The notes: a model not told the origin generated them from the sequence alone. Shown: positions 17,906 to 26,834, counted from the stretch's first letter. The stretch is 64,000 bases of DNA from DASQBT01 sp963782495 (GCA_963782495.1 CAWAJU010000003.1:186001-250000), one strand, 5' to 3'. Made by a program: numbers and translations.

Positions 17906-18369
17906 AGTCGTTTCAACAGATTGGCCATTTCAACCGCGCAACGCGCCGCCTCCGCACCCTTTGTCGACATGCGCGCCAGGGCCTGGTCGTCGGTGTCGGT
18001 GGTAAGGACGGCATTGGCGATCGGGATGTCCATGTCCAGGGACACCCGGCTGATGCCGGCAGCCATTTCGTTGGACACCACCTCGAAATGATAGGTGTCC
18101 CCGCGCACCACCGAACCCAGGGCAATCAACGCATCGAATTCGTCCGATTGCGCCATCCTGCTCAGGGTAATGGGGATCTCCAGCGCGCCGGGCACGGTGG
18201 CAAGCAGGGTGTCGCTCTTGGTCACGCCCAGGCGGGCCAGTTCGGATTCGCAGGCGGACAGCAGGCCTTCGCAGATGTCCTGATTGAAGCGGCTCATGAC
18301 CAGGCCGATGCGCAGGCCCTTGCCTTCGTATACGGGGTCCAGTTCAGTGATGTTCGGGTCGCGGGGCAT
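17902..18369 (-). CDS. ribH: 6,7-dimethyl-8-ribityllumazine synthase
   Basis: A 155-aa lumazine synthase condensing 5-amino-6-ribitylamino-uracil with dihydroxybutanone phosphate. Motifs seen: IGLVMSRFNQDICEGLL, VPGALEIPITLSRMA, and GSVVRGDTYHFEVVSNE with the catalytic His. It sits 15 bases after ribB and overlaps nusB. Confidence 0.96.
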   Translation of the reverse strand: MPRDPNITELDPVYEGKGLRIGLVMSRFNQDICEGLLSACESELARLGVTKSDTLLATVPGALEIPITLSRMAQSDEFDALIALGSVVRGDTYHFEVVSNEMAAGISRVSLDMDIPIANAVLTTDTDDQALARMSTKGAEAARCAVEMANLLKRL

Positions 18370-18384
18370 GGTTGATTCCTTGAG

Positions 18385-19476
18385 TCATTCGCGTGGGAGA
18401 TAGCCTGTCACTTCCAGGCCGAAACCGTCCATGGCGGGCATTTTGCGTGGGCTGGCCAGCAGTTTCATCTTGCCTACGCCCAGGTCCTTCAGGATCTGGG
18501 CGCCGATGCCGTAGTCGCGCAGATCGGGCTTCTTCGGCAGAGGCTGCTCGATCGAGGGCATCACGCGCTGCAACAGAGCCTCTGCGGATTCCGGTCGGTG
18601 CAGCAGGACGATGACGCCGCTCTGGCTTTCCGCGATCCGCTCCAGCGAGCCCATGACGGGCCAGGAGTGATGGCCGCCGGTGACATCGAGAAAATCCATC
18701 ACGCTCAGCGGTTCGTGCACGCGCACCAGGGTTTCGCGCTCGGCGACGATTTCACCCTTGACCAGTGCCAGATGCGTTTCCTTGGCGCACTTGTCGCGGT
18801 AGGCGACCAGGCGGAACACACCGTAGACCGTCTGGATCAGGCGCTCAGCCATGCGTTCCACCAGGCTCTCGGTCTGGTTGCGGTAATGGATGAGGTCGGC
18901 AATGGCGCCGATCTTCAAGCCATGCTGGCGGCTGAATTCCTCCAGGTCGGGCAGGCGCGCCATGGTGCCGTCGTCCTTGAGAATTTCGCAGATGACCGAA
19001 GCGGGTTGCAGGCCCGCCAGACCCGCAAGATCGCAGCCAGCTTCGGTGTGGCCGGCCCGCACCAGCACGCCGCCGGGTTGGGCGCGCAAGGGAAAGATGT
19101 GGCCGGGCTGGATGATGTCGCTCGGTTTGGCGTTCTTTGCCACCGCAGCTTGAATGGTGACGGAGCGGTCAGCAGCCGAGATGCCGGTGGTCACGCCTTC
19201 GGCCGCCTCGATGGAGATGGTGAAGGCGGTGCCGTGCGGGGTCTGGTTGTCGCTCACCATCTGCCGCAAACCCAATTGCCGGCAACGCTCGTCGGTGAGC
19301 GTCAGGCAGATCAGGCCGCGGCCGTACTTGGCCATGAAGTTGATCGCGTCCGGGGTGACGAATTCCGCCGCCATCACCAGATCGCCTTCGTTCTCACGGT
19401 CTTCCTCGTCTACCAGGATGACCATGCGGCCGTCTTTGAGCTCGGCGATGATTTCGGTAATGGATGCAAGGCTCAT
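18385..19476 (-). CDS. ribB: DHBP synthase with degenerate GTP cyclohydrolase II domain (RibBX type)
   Basis: 363 aa. Residues ~1-205 are 3,4-dihydroxy-2-butanone-4-phosphate synthase: VDEEDRENEGDLVMAAEFVT, GLICL, HTEAGCDLAGL all intact. Residues ~210-363 align with GTP cyclohydrolase II and keep the end motif RDYGIGAQILKDLGV, but the zinc-binding triple-Cys segment (LTGD…RCDC) is missing: the corresponding stretch (HEPLSVMDFLDVTGGHHSWPV) has no Cys. So this is probably DHBP synthase only, with a separate RibA elsewhere. The ATG at 19476 was chosen; the longer reading to 19944 is a shadow of ribE. Confidence 0.93.
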   Translation of the reverse strand: MSLASITEIIAELKDGRMVILVDEEDRENEGDLVMAAEFVTPDAINFMAKYGRGLICLTLTDERCRQLGLRQMVSDNQTPHGTAFTISIEAAEGVTTGISAADRSVTIQAAVAKNAKPSDIIQPGHIFPLRAQPGGVLVRAGHTEAGCDLAGLAGLQPASVICEILKDDGTMARLPDLEEFSRQHGLKIGAIADLIHYRNQTESLVERMAERLIQTVYGVFRLVAYRDKCAKETHLALVKGEIVAERETLVRVHEPLSVMDFLDVTGGHHSWPVMGSLERIAESQSGVIVLLHRPESAEALLQRVMPSIEQPLPKKPDLRDYGIGAQILKDLGVGKMKLLASPRKMPAMDGFGLEVTGYLPRE

Positions 19477-19478
19477 GT

Positions 19479-20084
19479 TTAGTCTTTGTCGTTGGTTTGC
19501 GCGAAACTTGTAAGGCGCTCCACATAGCGCGCCACCATGTCGATTTCCAGGTTGACCCGGCTGCCGGGTTTGAGGTGCTTGAGCGTGGTTTGCGCCAGGG
19601 TGTGGGGAATCAGGTTGAGAGTGAAGCGAGTGGCCTTGACCTGATTGACCGTCAGCGACACGCCATTGACCGTGATCGAACCCTTGGCAGCGATGTAGCG
19701 CGCCAGTCCGGAAGGCGCGTCGATTTCGACTTGTTGGCTTTCGCCTGCGGGCTCGAAGCGGGTAACCGTGCCTGTGCCATCCACATGGCCGGAGACAATG
19801 TGGCCGCCCAGCCTGTCCATCAGGCGCATGGCTTTTTCCAGATTGACCTCGGCCGCCGGCATGAAGCCTTCGGTACAGCGCAGGGTCTCGGCCGACACGT
19901 CGACCGTGAAGCTTGAGGCGGTCCGCGCGACGGCGGTCAGGCACACGCCGTTGACCGCAATGCTGTCGCCGGGCGCAACATCGGACAGGTCCAACCCGCC
20001 GGCCTCAATGACCATGCGGGCATCTTCGCCCCGCGCCTCATACTCGTGAATGCGGCCGATGGCCTGAATGATGCCGGTGAACAT
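19479..20084 (-). CDS. ribE: Riboflavin synthase alpha subunit
   Basis: A 201-aa protein of two lumazine-binding repeats (MFTGIIQAIGRIHEYEARGED at the start of the first, GHVDGTGTVTRFEPAG opening the second) that dismutates two lumazines to riboflavin. The motif NGVCLTAV and its repeat NGVSLTVN are clear. First gene of the ribE–ribB–ribH operon; no FMN riboswitch is obvious in the 187 bases upstream. Confidence 0.95.
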   Translation of the reverse strand: MFTGIIQAIGRIHEYEARGEDARMVIEAGGLDLSDVAPGDSIAVNGVCLTAVARTASSFTVDVSAETLRCTEGFMPAAEVNLEKAMRLMDRLGGHIVSGHVDGTGTVTRFEPAGESQQVEIDAPSGLARYIAAKGSITVNGVSLTVNQVKATRFTLNLIPHTLAQTTLKHLKPGSRVNLEIDMVARYVERLTSFAQTNDKD

Positions 20085-20230
20085 AAAAGAGCGATGGGCG
20101 TGAGACTGCCCGGATTCGGGAAAAGCGTAATTCTAGGGGTTTCAGTCCGTTGGGGGAACTGCGCTGCAGCTTTGCACGCTTCGGGACGGTCCATCGCCAA
20201 GCTCGCCGGAAAAAAGAGGACAGACAGGTC

Positions 20231-20239
20231 TGATATAAT
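20231..20239 (+). promoter_or_regulatory. Extended -10 promoter of the NPD-family gene
   Basis: TGATATAAT is a TG-n-TATAAT extended -10 element 33 bases before the ATG at 20272; no good -35 box is seen at 17 bases, which is usual for extended -10 promoters. Confidence 0.6.
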
Positions 20240-20271
20240 TTCGGGTTGATCCGACAGTTGCAAAGCCCGCC

Positions 20272-21435
20272 ATGCTGGAAAGCGATTCGTTCAATTTCTC
20301 GATCAAGGGAAACAAATTGTTGCCCATCGTGCAGGGTGGAATGGGCATAGGCGTATCGGCCCATCGCCTGGCGGGCGCAGTGGCCAGGGAAGGCGCCATG
20401 GGCACGATTGCCAGCGTCGATCTCAGGCATCATCACCCTGATCTGGTCGCACGTTCCAAGCATTGCCGCGACAAGGAAACGCTCGATGCGTTGAACATGC
20501 TGGCGCTGGACCGCGAAATCCACCTCGCGCGGGTCTCCGCGCAAGGCCGCGGCATGATTGCGGTGAATGTGATGAAAGCGGTGACCGGGCACGTTGCCTA
20601 TGTGCGCCAATCCTGCGAGTCGGGTGCCGACGCCATCGTCATGGGTGCCGGACTGCCCCTGGACTTGCCGGAAATGACCGAGGGATATCCCGGTGTCGCA
20701 CTGGTTCCCATCCTGTCCGATGCCCGTGGTGTGGCGGTGGTGCTCAAGAAGTGGACGCGCAAGAACAAGTTGCCGGATGCCATCGTCATCGAACATCCGC
20801 GCTACGCGGGCGGCCACCTCGGCGCACCCAAGCCCGAGGACATCGCGGACCGCCGCTTCGATTTCGTACCGGTGCTGGAAGCGGTGTTCCATCTGTTCAA
20901 GGACCTCGGTCTGGAACGCGAACGCATTCCCCTGATTCTCGCGGGCGGCATCAACCGATATGAGAAGGTGCGCGAACTGCTGGGTCTGGGTGCCAGTGCC
21001 GTGCAAATCGGCACCCCGTTCGCGGTGACCCTGGAAGGCGATGCCCACCCCAGGTTCAAGCAGGTGTTGGCGGAGGCTGAGCCGGAAGACATCGTCACCT
21101 TCATGAGCGTGGCGGGTTTGCCGGCACGCGCGGTGAAGACCCCGTGGCTGGCGACCTACCTGAAGCGTGAGGGCAGGCTGCAAGCCTGCGCAAAGGCGAG
21201 TCGCGAGCGCTGCGCCATCGGTTTGCATTGTCTGGTTCACTGCGGCCTGCGCGACGGCCTGGCCAAGGCGGGGCAGTTCTGCATCGATTCGCAACTCGTG
21301 GCTGCGCTCAAAGGTGACATCAACAAGGGTCTGTTTTTCCGGGGTTCGGAAAGCCTGCCTTTCGGCAAGGCAATTCGTTCGGTCAGGGAACTGATCGAGT
21401 ATCTGCTGACCGGGCAAAAGCCGGCATTGGCTTAG
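20272..21435 (+). CDS. Nitronate monooxygenase/FMN-dependent 2-nitropropane dioxygenase family protein
   Basis: A 387-aa TIM-barrel flavoprotein with family landmarks LPIVQGGMGIGVSAHRLAGAVA near the start, the catalytic-His region IVIEHPRYAGGHLG, and the FMN phosphate-binding IPLILAGGINRYEKVRELLGLGASAVQIGTPF. The ~65-residue C-terminal region contains several Cys (LQACAKASRERCAIGLHCLVHCGLRDGLAKAGQFC), more than in classical NMO, so its exact substrate is uncertain. Divergent from the riboflavin operon, which supplies its cofactor; that link is circumstantial. Confidence 0.85.
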   Translation: MLESDSFNFSIKGNKLLPIVQGGMGIGVSAHRLAGAVAREGAMGTIASVDLRHHHPDLVARSKHCRDKETLDALNMLALDREIHLARVSAQGRGMIAVNVMKAVTGHVAYVRQSCESGADAIVMGAGLPLDLPEMTEGYPGVALVPILSDARGVAVVLKKWTRKNKLPDAIVIEHPRYAGGHLGAPKPEDIADRRFDFVPVLEAVFHLFKDLGLERERIPLILAGGINRYEKVRELLGLGASAVQIGTPFAVTLEGDAHPRFKQVLAEAEPEDIVTFMSVAGLPARAVKTPWLATYLKREGRLQACAKASRERCAIGLHCLVHCGLRDGLAKAGQFCIDSQLVAALKGDINKGLFFRGSESLPFGKAIRSVRELIEYLLTGQKPALA

Positions 21436-21439
21436 CGAG

Positions 21440-21575
21440 GCACTGATTGCTTCGTCTTTGCGAGGTGTGCAAGGACGAAGCGATCCAGCAAGGATTTGTT
21501 TTCTTTCGAACTGGATCGCCACGGTTGCCGCGCTTCGCTCGCAATGACGTTTCTGCGGCCCTCGCGATGACTGTT
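21440..21575. repeat. Dispersed palindromic repeat, copy 2
   Basis: Non-coding block between the NPD gene and the methyltransferase 3' end. TTGCTTCGTCTTTGCGAGG…AAGGACGAAGCGATCC forms imperfect arms, and TTGCCGCGCTTCGCTCGCAATGAC is shared exactly with copy 1 at 15262-15412. A second GCGATGACTG unit follows. Confidence 0.65.
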
Positions 21576-21576
21576 T

Positions 21577-22347
21577 CTAGCGGCGCCCCACCCGCAGAAA
21601 CAATGGCCATGCCAGGGACAGCGCCCCGTCGCCGACACAGTCCTGCGATGCATCTGGTCCGGTACACCAAAGCGCCGCCAGTTCGGCCTCCAAAGCGGGC
21701 AGGGGATTGAGTCCTTTTGCAGCGATATAGCGCTTTACTGCGGACCAGGTCGAGAGGTAGGCAATCAGGCGCGGCAGGCTCCAGCTGAGCTCGATGGCAA
21801 AGTGCGGCGCAGGAAGTTCATCGAAGGGAAACGTCAGGTTCCGGTAATGGTCATCAACCAGCGCCCGTTCAGGCGGCCAGTAGGGGCCGATGGTATGCGC
21901 ATAAAAGCGCTCCAGGGCTTGATCCATTGCACCGGGCAGAACCAGACGGTCGTAGCACCACAGCGCTATCACCCCGCCCGGATGCAGCACCCGCCGTGCC
22001 TCGGCATAAAAGCGCTCCAGATCGAACCAGTGAACCGCCTGGGCGACCGTGATCAAGTCCACGCTATCATCCTGCAGGCCGCTTGTTTCAGCCTGCGCGA
22101 TCCGGTATTCGAGGCCTGGGACCGCGACAGCGGCCCTGATTTGTTCGGCACTGGCATCGGTGGCGATGACGTGCTTGAAATGTTGAGCCAGTTCCCTTGC
22201 GGCCTGGCCGCTGCCGGTCGCGCAATCCCACGCCCGTTCCGGTTCTTTGCACAGCCCGGCCAGCCATGCAAACAGCGCCGGCGGGTAAGTGGGGCGGAAT
22301 GCCGCGTAATCCGGCGAGCCGGTGGAGAAGTGGTCCTTGAAACTCAA
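21577..22347 (-). CDS. Class I SAM-dependent methyltransferase
   Basis: About 256 aa. The Rossmann methyltransferase core (Methyltransf_11/25) has motif I WDCATGSGQAARELA, an acidic ribose-binding segment VIATDAS, and motif IV/post-I QDDSVDLITVAQAVHWFDLERFY. The TTG at 22347 overlaps the ribD stop by 3-4 bases (TTGA), so it is probably translated with ribD; the longer ORF start at 22506 lies inside ribD. Related to UbiE/trans-aconitate-like enzymes; substrate unknown. Confidence 0.85.
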   Translation of the reverse strand: MSFKDHFSTGSPDYAAFRPTYPPALFAWLAGLCKEPERAWDCATGSGQAARELAQHFKHVIATDASAEQIRAAVAVPGLEYRIAQAETSGLQDDSVDLITVAQAVHWFDLERFYAEARRVLHPGGVIALWCYDRLVLPGAMDQALERFYAHTIGPYWPPERALVDDHYRNLTFPFDELPAPHFAIELSWSLPRLIAYLSTWSAVKRYIAAKGLNPLPALEAELAALWCTGPDASQDCVGDGALSLAWPLFLRVGRR

Positions 22348-23444
22348 ATTTTTTCCGGCCGCCAGGTCAGGCGCAGGTCGTTGCCCAACTGACGGCTGTC
22401 CATCAGCTTCCAGGCTAGCCGTTGCGCCATGTCGACCGGTTCGGCAAGCCTGAACAGGCCGCGAGCGGGTTCCCCCAACAGTACCGGGGCGAGATATTGC
22501 ACCCACTCATCTACCAGGCCAGCAGCAAGGAGCGCGCCGTTGAGGGTGGGGCCGGCTTCGGTCATCACTTCGTTGACGCCCATCTGCGCCAGGCGGGACA
22601 GCAGGGCATTTAGGTCCACCTGGCCATCGGCCTGCGGCAGGCACAGAATTCTGGCGCCGGCAGCTTCCAGGGCTGCGGTTCTTTTTCCATCCGGTGATGC
22701 GCAGGCGATGAGGGTCTTGCTTTCGGCCAGGATCCGCGCCGCGGGCGGGGTGCGCAACTGCGAATCTACGATCACCTTGAGCGGTTGGCGCGGCGTATCC
22801 AGCCCCCGCACATTGAGCTGCGGGTCGTCCGCGATGACCGTGCCGATGCCCGTGAGTATTGCGCAGGAGCGGGCGCGCAGCCGGTGCACATCGCGGCGCG
22901 CGGATTCGCCCGTGATCCACTTGGATGTGCCATCGGAAAGCGCAGTCTTGCCATCCAGCGACGAGGCCGTCTTGATGCGCACCAAGGGGTGGCCATACAC
23001 CATGCGTTTGATGAAGCCCTCGTTAAGCTTCCTTGCCTCGGTTTCCAGCAGTCCGCTCTCAGTCCGGATCCCGGCGGCCTGCAAACGCGCGAGGCCGTTG
23101 CCGGATACCTGCGGATTGGGATCGGTCATCGCCGCGACGACCCGGGCCACGCCCGCCTCGATCAGCGCATCGACGCAGGGCGGGGTGCGGCCATGGTGGG
23201 AGCAGGGTTCCAGGGTGACGTAGACAGTGGAGCCCTGAGCCTTGTCTCCGGCTTGCAGCAGTGCATGGATTTCGGCATGCGGCTCGCCAGCCCGGGCATG
23301 CCAGCCTTGGCCGACGATTTCGCCGTCCTTGACGATGACACAGCCGACGCGGGGATTGGGGGTCGTCGTGTGGAGTCCGCGTTCAGCCAACTGCAGCGCG
23401 CGGGCCATGTGGACGCAGTCCTGCTGAGCGAATGTTTCGCTCAC
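22344..23444 (-). CDS. ribD: Bifunctional riboflavin deaminase/reductase RibD
   Basis: 366 aa. The N-terminal deaminase (~1-145) has the zinc motif HAEIHALLQAG (HAE) and PCSHHGRTPPC; the C-terminal reductase (~150-366) has VRIKTASSLDGKTAL and EAGPTLNGALLAAGLVDEW. It catalyses the second and third steps of riboflavin synthesis. It follows nrdR by ~82 bases (nrdR–ribD, a common pair), but the rest of the rib operon is separated by the NPD gene on the opposite strand. Confidence 0.95.
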   Translation of the reverse strand: MSETFAQQDCVHMARALQLAERGLHTTTPNPRVGCVIVKDGEIVGQGWHARAGEPHAEIHALLQAGDKAQGSTVYVTLEPCSHHGRTPPCVDALIEAGVARVVAAMTDPNPQVSGNGLARLQAAGIRTESGLLETEARKLNEGFIKRMVYGHPLVRIKTASSLDGKTALSDGTSKWITGESARRDVHRLRARSCAILTGIGTVIADDPQLNVRGLDTPRQPLKVIVDSQLRTPPAARILAESKTLIACASPDGKRTAALEAAGARILCLPQADGQVDLNALLSRLAQMGVNEVMTEAGPTLNGALLAAGLVDEWVQYLAPVLLGEPARGLFRLAEPVDMAQRLAWKLMDSRQLGNDLRLTWRPEKI

Positions 23445-23526
23445 ACCTGCCCCTCACCCCTGGCTCCCTTCCCCGCTTGCGGAGCGAAGGGGGTAGGCCA
23501 CGTCTCAAGCCTCACGCGTCTATCCC

Positions 23527-23976
23527 TCATTTATCGATTTCCTGCAAGGCATCGCGGAAATCGTTGACGTCCTGGAAGCTGCGATAGACGGAGGCAAACC
23601 GGATATAGGCGACCTTGTCGAGTTTCTTCAACTCGTTCATCACCAGTTCCCCCACTTCGCGGGCCGGCAGCTCACGCTCGCCCATGGCAAGCAGCTTCTG
23701 GCGAATGTGGTCGATGGCCTGGTCGACCAGTTCAGTCGAGACGGGGCGCTTGTGCAAAGCGCGGCGGAATCCCTCGCGCAGTTTTTCGGCGGAGAACTCT
23801 TCCCGCATGCCATTGCTCTTGACGATTTGCGGCAGGCGCAGTTCGGCGGTTTCGAAGGTGGTAAAGCGTTTGTCGCAGGCGGTGCAACGGCGCCGGCGGC
23901 GGATGGTGTCGCCCGCCTCATTGACCCGCGAATCGACCACCTGGGTGTCAGCGTTGCCGCAAAAAGGGCATTTCAT
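23527..23976 (-). CDS. nrdR: Transcriptional repressor NrdR
   Basis: 149 aa: zinc ribbon (MKCPFCGNADTQV…RRRRCTACDKRF) and an ATP-cone domain (~49-139) beginning LPQIVKSNGMREEF. NrdR senses ATP/dATP and represses ribonucleotide reductase genes through NrdR boxes. Between ribD and glyA, a frequent proteobacterial arrangement. Confidence 0.96.
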   Translation of the reverse strand: MKCPFCGNADTQVVDSRVNEAGDTIRRRRRCTACDKRFTTFETAELRLPQIVKSNGMREEFSAEKLREGFRRALHKRPVSTELVDQAIDHIRQKLLAMGERELPAREVGELVMNELKKLDKVAYIRFASVYRSFQDVNDFRDALQEIDK

Positions 23977-23989
23977 TTTTCAGGGGCCA

Positions 23990-24093
23990 GGTGCCAGGGG
24001 TCAGGATTCAGGGGATGAGCGGCTTCGCCGCGAATTTATCACAGGAGCGGGAAGCCACATTCCCTGACCCCTGAATCCCGAATCCTGACCCCT
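23990..24093. repeat. Inverted repeat between glyA and nrdR
   Basis: GGGGTCAGGATTCAGGGG at ~23996-24013 is mirrored by the CCCTGAATCCCGAATCCTGACCCC segment at ~24069-24092 (given here only as arms), with a ~55-bp spacer; a further CCCTGACCCCTG unit follows. It could form a long hairpin. The same GGGATCAGGGATCAGGGGTC theme occurs after the DUF4870 gene at ~39709-39729, so it is a recurring intergenic motif. Confidence 0.6.
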
Positions 24094-25339
24094 ACTTACC
24101 ATACACCGGAAACTTCGCACACAGCTTTTGCGCGTCGGCCGATGCCTTGGCGATGACGCTCTCATTATTGGGTGCGTCCAGCACGTCGGCGATGAGGTTC
24201 CCCAGCTGCTCGGTTTCCAGTTCCTTGAAGCCACGGGTGGTCATGGCTGGCGTACCGATGCGGATGCCGCTGGTAACAAAGGGCTTCTGCGGGTCGTTGG
24301 GGATGGCATTCTTGTTCACCGTGATGTGGGCACGGCCGAGGACCGTCTCGGCTTCCTTGCCGGTGAGGTTCTTCGGCCGCAGATCCACCAGGAACATGTG
24401 GGATTCGGTGCGTCCGGAGACGATGCGCAGGCCACGCTCGGTCAGCACCTTGCACATCACCAGCGCGTTGTCGATGACTTGCTCCTGGTAGCGCTTGAAC
24501 TCTTTGGTGGCCGCTTCCTTGAACGCCACCGCCTTGCCGGCAATGACATGCATCAGCGGTCCGCCTTGCAGGCCCGGGAAGATTGCAGAGTTGATGGCTC
24601 TCTCGTGTTCCGCCTTCATCAGGATGATGCCGCCGCGCGGGCCGCGCAGGGTCTTGTGCGTGGTTGAGGTGACCACGTCGGCATGCGGCACGGGACTGGG
24701 ATACATGCCAGCGGCGATGAGGCCGGCGTAATGGGCCATGTCGACCATGAAGATCGCGCCGATTTCCTTGGCGACCTTGGCGAAGCGCGCAAAATCGATG
24801 CGCAACGAGAAGGCTGAAGCACCGGCAATGATCAGTCTCGGTTTGTGTTCGCGCGCCTTGGCTTCCATTGCGTCATAGTCGATGTCTTCGCTGGCGTCGA
24901 GTCCATAGGCTACGACGCTGAACCATTTGCCGCTCATGTTGAGCGCCATGCCATGGGTTAGATGTCCGCCTTCGGCCAGGCTCATGCCCATGATGGTGTC
25001 GCCCGGTTTGCAAAAGGCCATCAGCACCGCCTGGTTGGCCTGCGAACCGGAGTTGGGCTGCACGTTGGCCGCCTCCGCGCCAAACAGCTTCTTCACCCGA
25101 TCGATCGCCAATTGTTCGGCGATGTCCACCCATTCGCAGCCGCCGTAATAACGCTTGCCCGGATAGCCCTCCGCATATTTGTTGGTGAGTACCGACCCTT
25201 GGGCCTCCATGACCGCCGGGCTGGTGTAATTCTCCGAAGCGATCAGTTCGATATGGTCTTCCTGGCGCTCGGTTTCGCCTTGGATGGCGGACCACAACTC
25301 GGGATCGGTGCTGGCAATGCTTAGACTGGCGGGAAACAC
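24092..25339 (-). CDS. glyA: Serine hydroxymethyltransferase
   Basis: 415 aa, the normal SHMT length. It interconverts serine and glycine with transfer of a one-carbon unit to tetrahydrofolate, using PLP bound to the Lys in VTSTTHKTLRGPRGG. HIELIASENYTSPAV and EGYPGKRYYGGCEWVD are diagnostic. A GTG at 25339 with GGAG six bases upstream was chosen; the reading frame continues upstream to 25594 without biological support. It points away from a divergent small gene. Confidence 0.96.
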   Translation of the reverse strand: MFPASLSIASTDPELWSAIQGETERQEDHIELIASENYTSPAVMEAQGSVLTNKYAEGYPGKRYYGGCEWVDIAEQLAIDRVKKLFGAEAANVQPNSGSQANQAVLMAFCKPGDTIMGMSLAEGGHLTHGMALNMSGKWFSVVAYGLDASEDIDYDAMEAKAREHKPRLIIAGASAFSLRIDFARFAKVAKEIGAIFMVDMAHYAGLIAAGMYPSPVPHADVVTSTTHKTLRGPRGGIILMKAEHERAINSAIFPGLQGGPLMHVIAGKAVAFKEAATKEFKRYQEQVIDNALVMCKVLTERGLRIVSGRTESHMFLVDLRPKNLTGKEAETVLGRAHITVNKNAIPNDPQKPFVTSGIRIGTPAMTTRGFKELETEQLGNLIADVLDAPNNESVIAKASADAQKLCAKFPVYGK

Positions 25340-25517
25340 GGGAACTCCGTCGGCAATGGGATTGGAAGGCAAAATTCTAGCATGTGTATCGCTGCCTCCC
25401 TGGGCAGCGCAAATAGACACTCTCTGGAAGGGGTTGAAAGTAGATTGATGTGCCCTATCTTTGTATAAGCGTTTACTAATAAACGTCCAACTGAGTCTCT
25501 TATACAGGAGGTGAGTT

Positions 25518-25973
25518 ATGACTGGATTGATTCCCGGCTTTAGCCCCGATGGCGTGGTGACCGTCAACCGAGTGATCCTGCGGCCCGAATACACGGTGGA
25601 GGATCTGGAAGAACGTGTGGCCGTGCTGTGCGAGAACGTGAAGACCTATCACTCGGATACCGGCTTTGTCGGCGGATTCGTCGCGCTGAATTCGGGCCAG
25701 GTATCGAACGAAGGTTCTACCATCGGCCAGGCCGTGGTGAACCCGCTGGCCGGCAAGGAAGCCCTGATCGTGACGTTCTGGCAATCCTTCGCGGATCACG
25801 AGCGCTCGCATCGTTCAACCACCTTCCAGCCTCTGTTCCAACAGGTGCTCGAGCTTTGTGAGAATGGCAACGAGGAAATCGCCTACACGATGCTGTGGAG
25901 CGGCAAGGCCTACAGCGCTGCGCAGGCGGCGAAGGCGCGTGCGCTGAAGGAGAAGTACAGCCAGGCAGCGTGA
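25518..25973 (+). CDS. Conserved hypothetical protein, possible dimeric alpha/beta-barrel
   Basis: 151 aa with a very strong ribosome-binding site (AGGAGGTGAG 6-8 bases upstream). Alternating strands and helices, with LIVTFWQSFADHERSHRS and the terminal YTMLWSGKAYS segment, resemble antibiotic-biosynthesis-monooxygenase-like (ABM) folds, but I see no active-site motif and do not recognise the family with confidence. No signal peptide or membrane helix. Convergent with the channel gene 24 bases downstream. Confidence 0.7.
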   Translation: MTGLIPGFSPDGVVTVNRVILRPEYTVEDLEERVAVLCENVKTYHSDTGFVGGFVALNSGQVSNEGSTIGQAVVNPLAGKEALIVTFWQSFADHERSHRSTTFQPLFQQVLELCENGNEEIAYTMLWSGKAYSAAQAAKARALKEKYSQAA

Positions 25974-25997
25974 CGCAGTAAATCTGTCGACTTGGCT

Positions 25998-26834
25998 CTA
26001 CCCTCTTCCTTGCCGCGTGGAAGGGGGTTTCTCCAGCGCGCTGATCGCGGAGGAGTTGGCGGGCTCGCGCTGTTCCAGTGCCTCCCTCAGTTCCTGCACT
26101 TCGCGTCGCAGGGCCTTCAGATCATGGTGCATCTCGCGGCGCAGGATTGAGTCTCCCTTGCCGATGAAATACGCGGCTAGGCTCGCAGTCACCAGCGACA
26201 TGATGCTCACCGCCAGCAGGATGATCAGCACCGAAAATGCCTTGGCAGCCCCAGTGGTCGGCACGATATCGCCATAGCCTACGGTCATGCCGCTTTCAAA
26301 TGCAAGCCACAATCCATCGCCATAGCTCTGCGCGGTGGGTTCCAGCCACCAGAATCCCAAGCCTGCCAGCAGAAAGGCCAAAATGGCCATGATCACGATG
26401 ACCGGCGTCGCGCTGGGCGTCAGCCGGCGAAACACGCCGGCCAGCCGGGTCAACATGAGGACCACAATCGCCAGTCGCAACAACCGCCCGGTGGCGGCCC
26501 ATCCGGTGGGTTCCCCATACAGGCTGGTGAATGTCAGCACCAGGATGGCCGGGTTAAGCCAGTTGTGCAGCAGATAGCGCGTCTTCTGCCGCACGGTCCA
26601 AAGCATGACGGCAAGTTCCAGGGCAAAGGCCGTGAAGATCACCGCTTCCAGCAGATGCGCCACCCACTGCCAGGACGCGTCCGCCAGGTGGCTGCTGATG
26701 AAATAGGCAGGCAAGGCAAGCAGGGCCACGCCCAGCATCGGCAATTGCAGGCGGCTGTCCCATTCGTAAGCCAGTGCATGGTCGCCGGGGGGCACTCCCC
26801 CCAGTCCCAACAGGCGGCGGATATTGCGGTTCAT
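25998..26834 (-). CDS. Voltage-gated-type potassium channel
   Basis: 278 aa with six predicted helices. S1-S4-like helices span ~30-145; helix 4 has spaced Arg residues (RLLRLAIVVLMLTRLAGVFRRL). A pore loop follows with the K+ selectivity filter TVGYGD (ESGMTVGYGDIVPT), then S6 and a C-terminal coiled coil (~225-255, LRREMHHDLKALRREVQELREALEQ) likely to tetramerise the channel. No RCK domain. Confidence 0.88.
   Translation of the reverse strand: MNRNIRRLLGLGGVPPGDHALAYEWDSRLQLPMLGVALLALPAYFISSHLADASWQWVAHLLEAVIFTAFALELAVMLWTVRQKTRYLLHNWLNPAILVLTFTSLYGEPTGWAATGRLLRLAIVVLMLTRLAGVFRRLTPSATPVIVIMAILAFLLAGLGFWWLEPTAQSYGDGLWLAFESGMTVGYGDIVPTTGAAKAFSVLIILLAVSIMSLVTASLAAYFIGKGDSILRREMHHDLKALRREVQELREALEQREPANSSAISALEKPPSTRQGRG

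Noticed and set aside
19477..19944. 156-residue N-terminal extension of ribB
   Set aside because: It is ribE read in another frame; ribB starts at the ATG at 19476 where the DHBP synthase domain begins.
20085..20271. FMN riboswitch before ribE
   Set aside because: I could not find the conserved AGGGGC/multi-helix core of the RFN element in this stretch.
20038..21522. 494-codon minus-strand ORF
   Set aside because: Antisense shadow of the NPD-family gene, which has complete FMN-binding motifs.
25340..25594. N-terminal extension of glyA
   Set aside because: SHMT length and a GGAG-GTG start at 25339 are normal; the extension overlaps the divergent gene and its strong ribosome-binding site.
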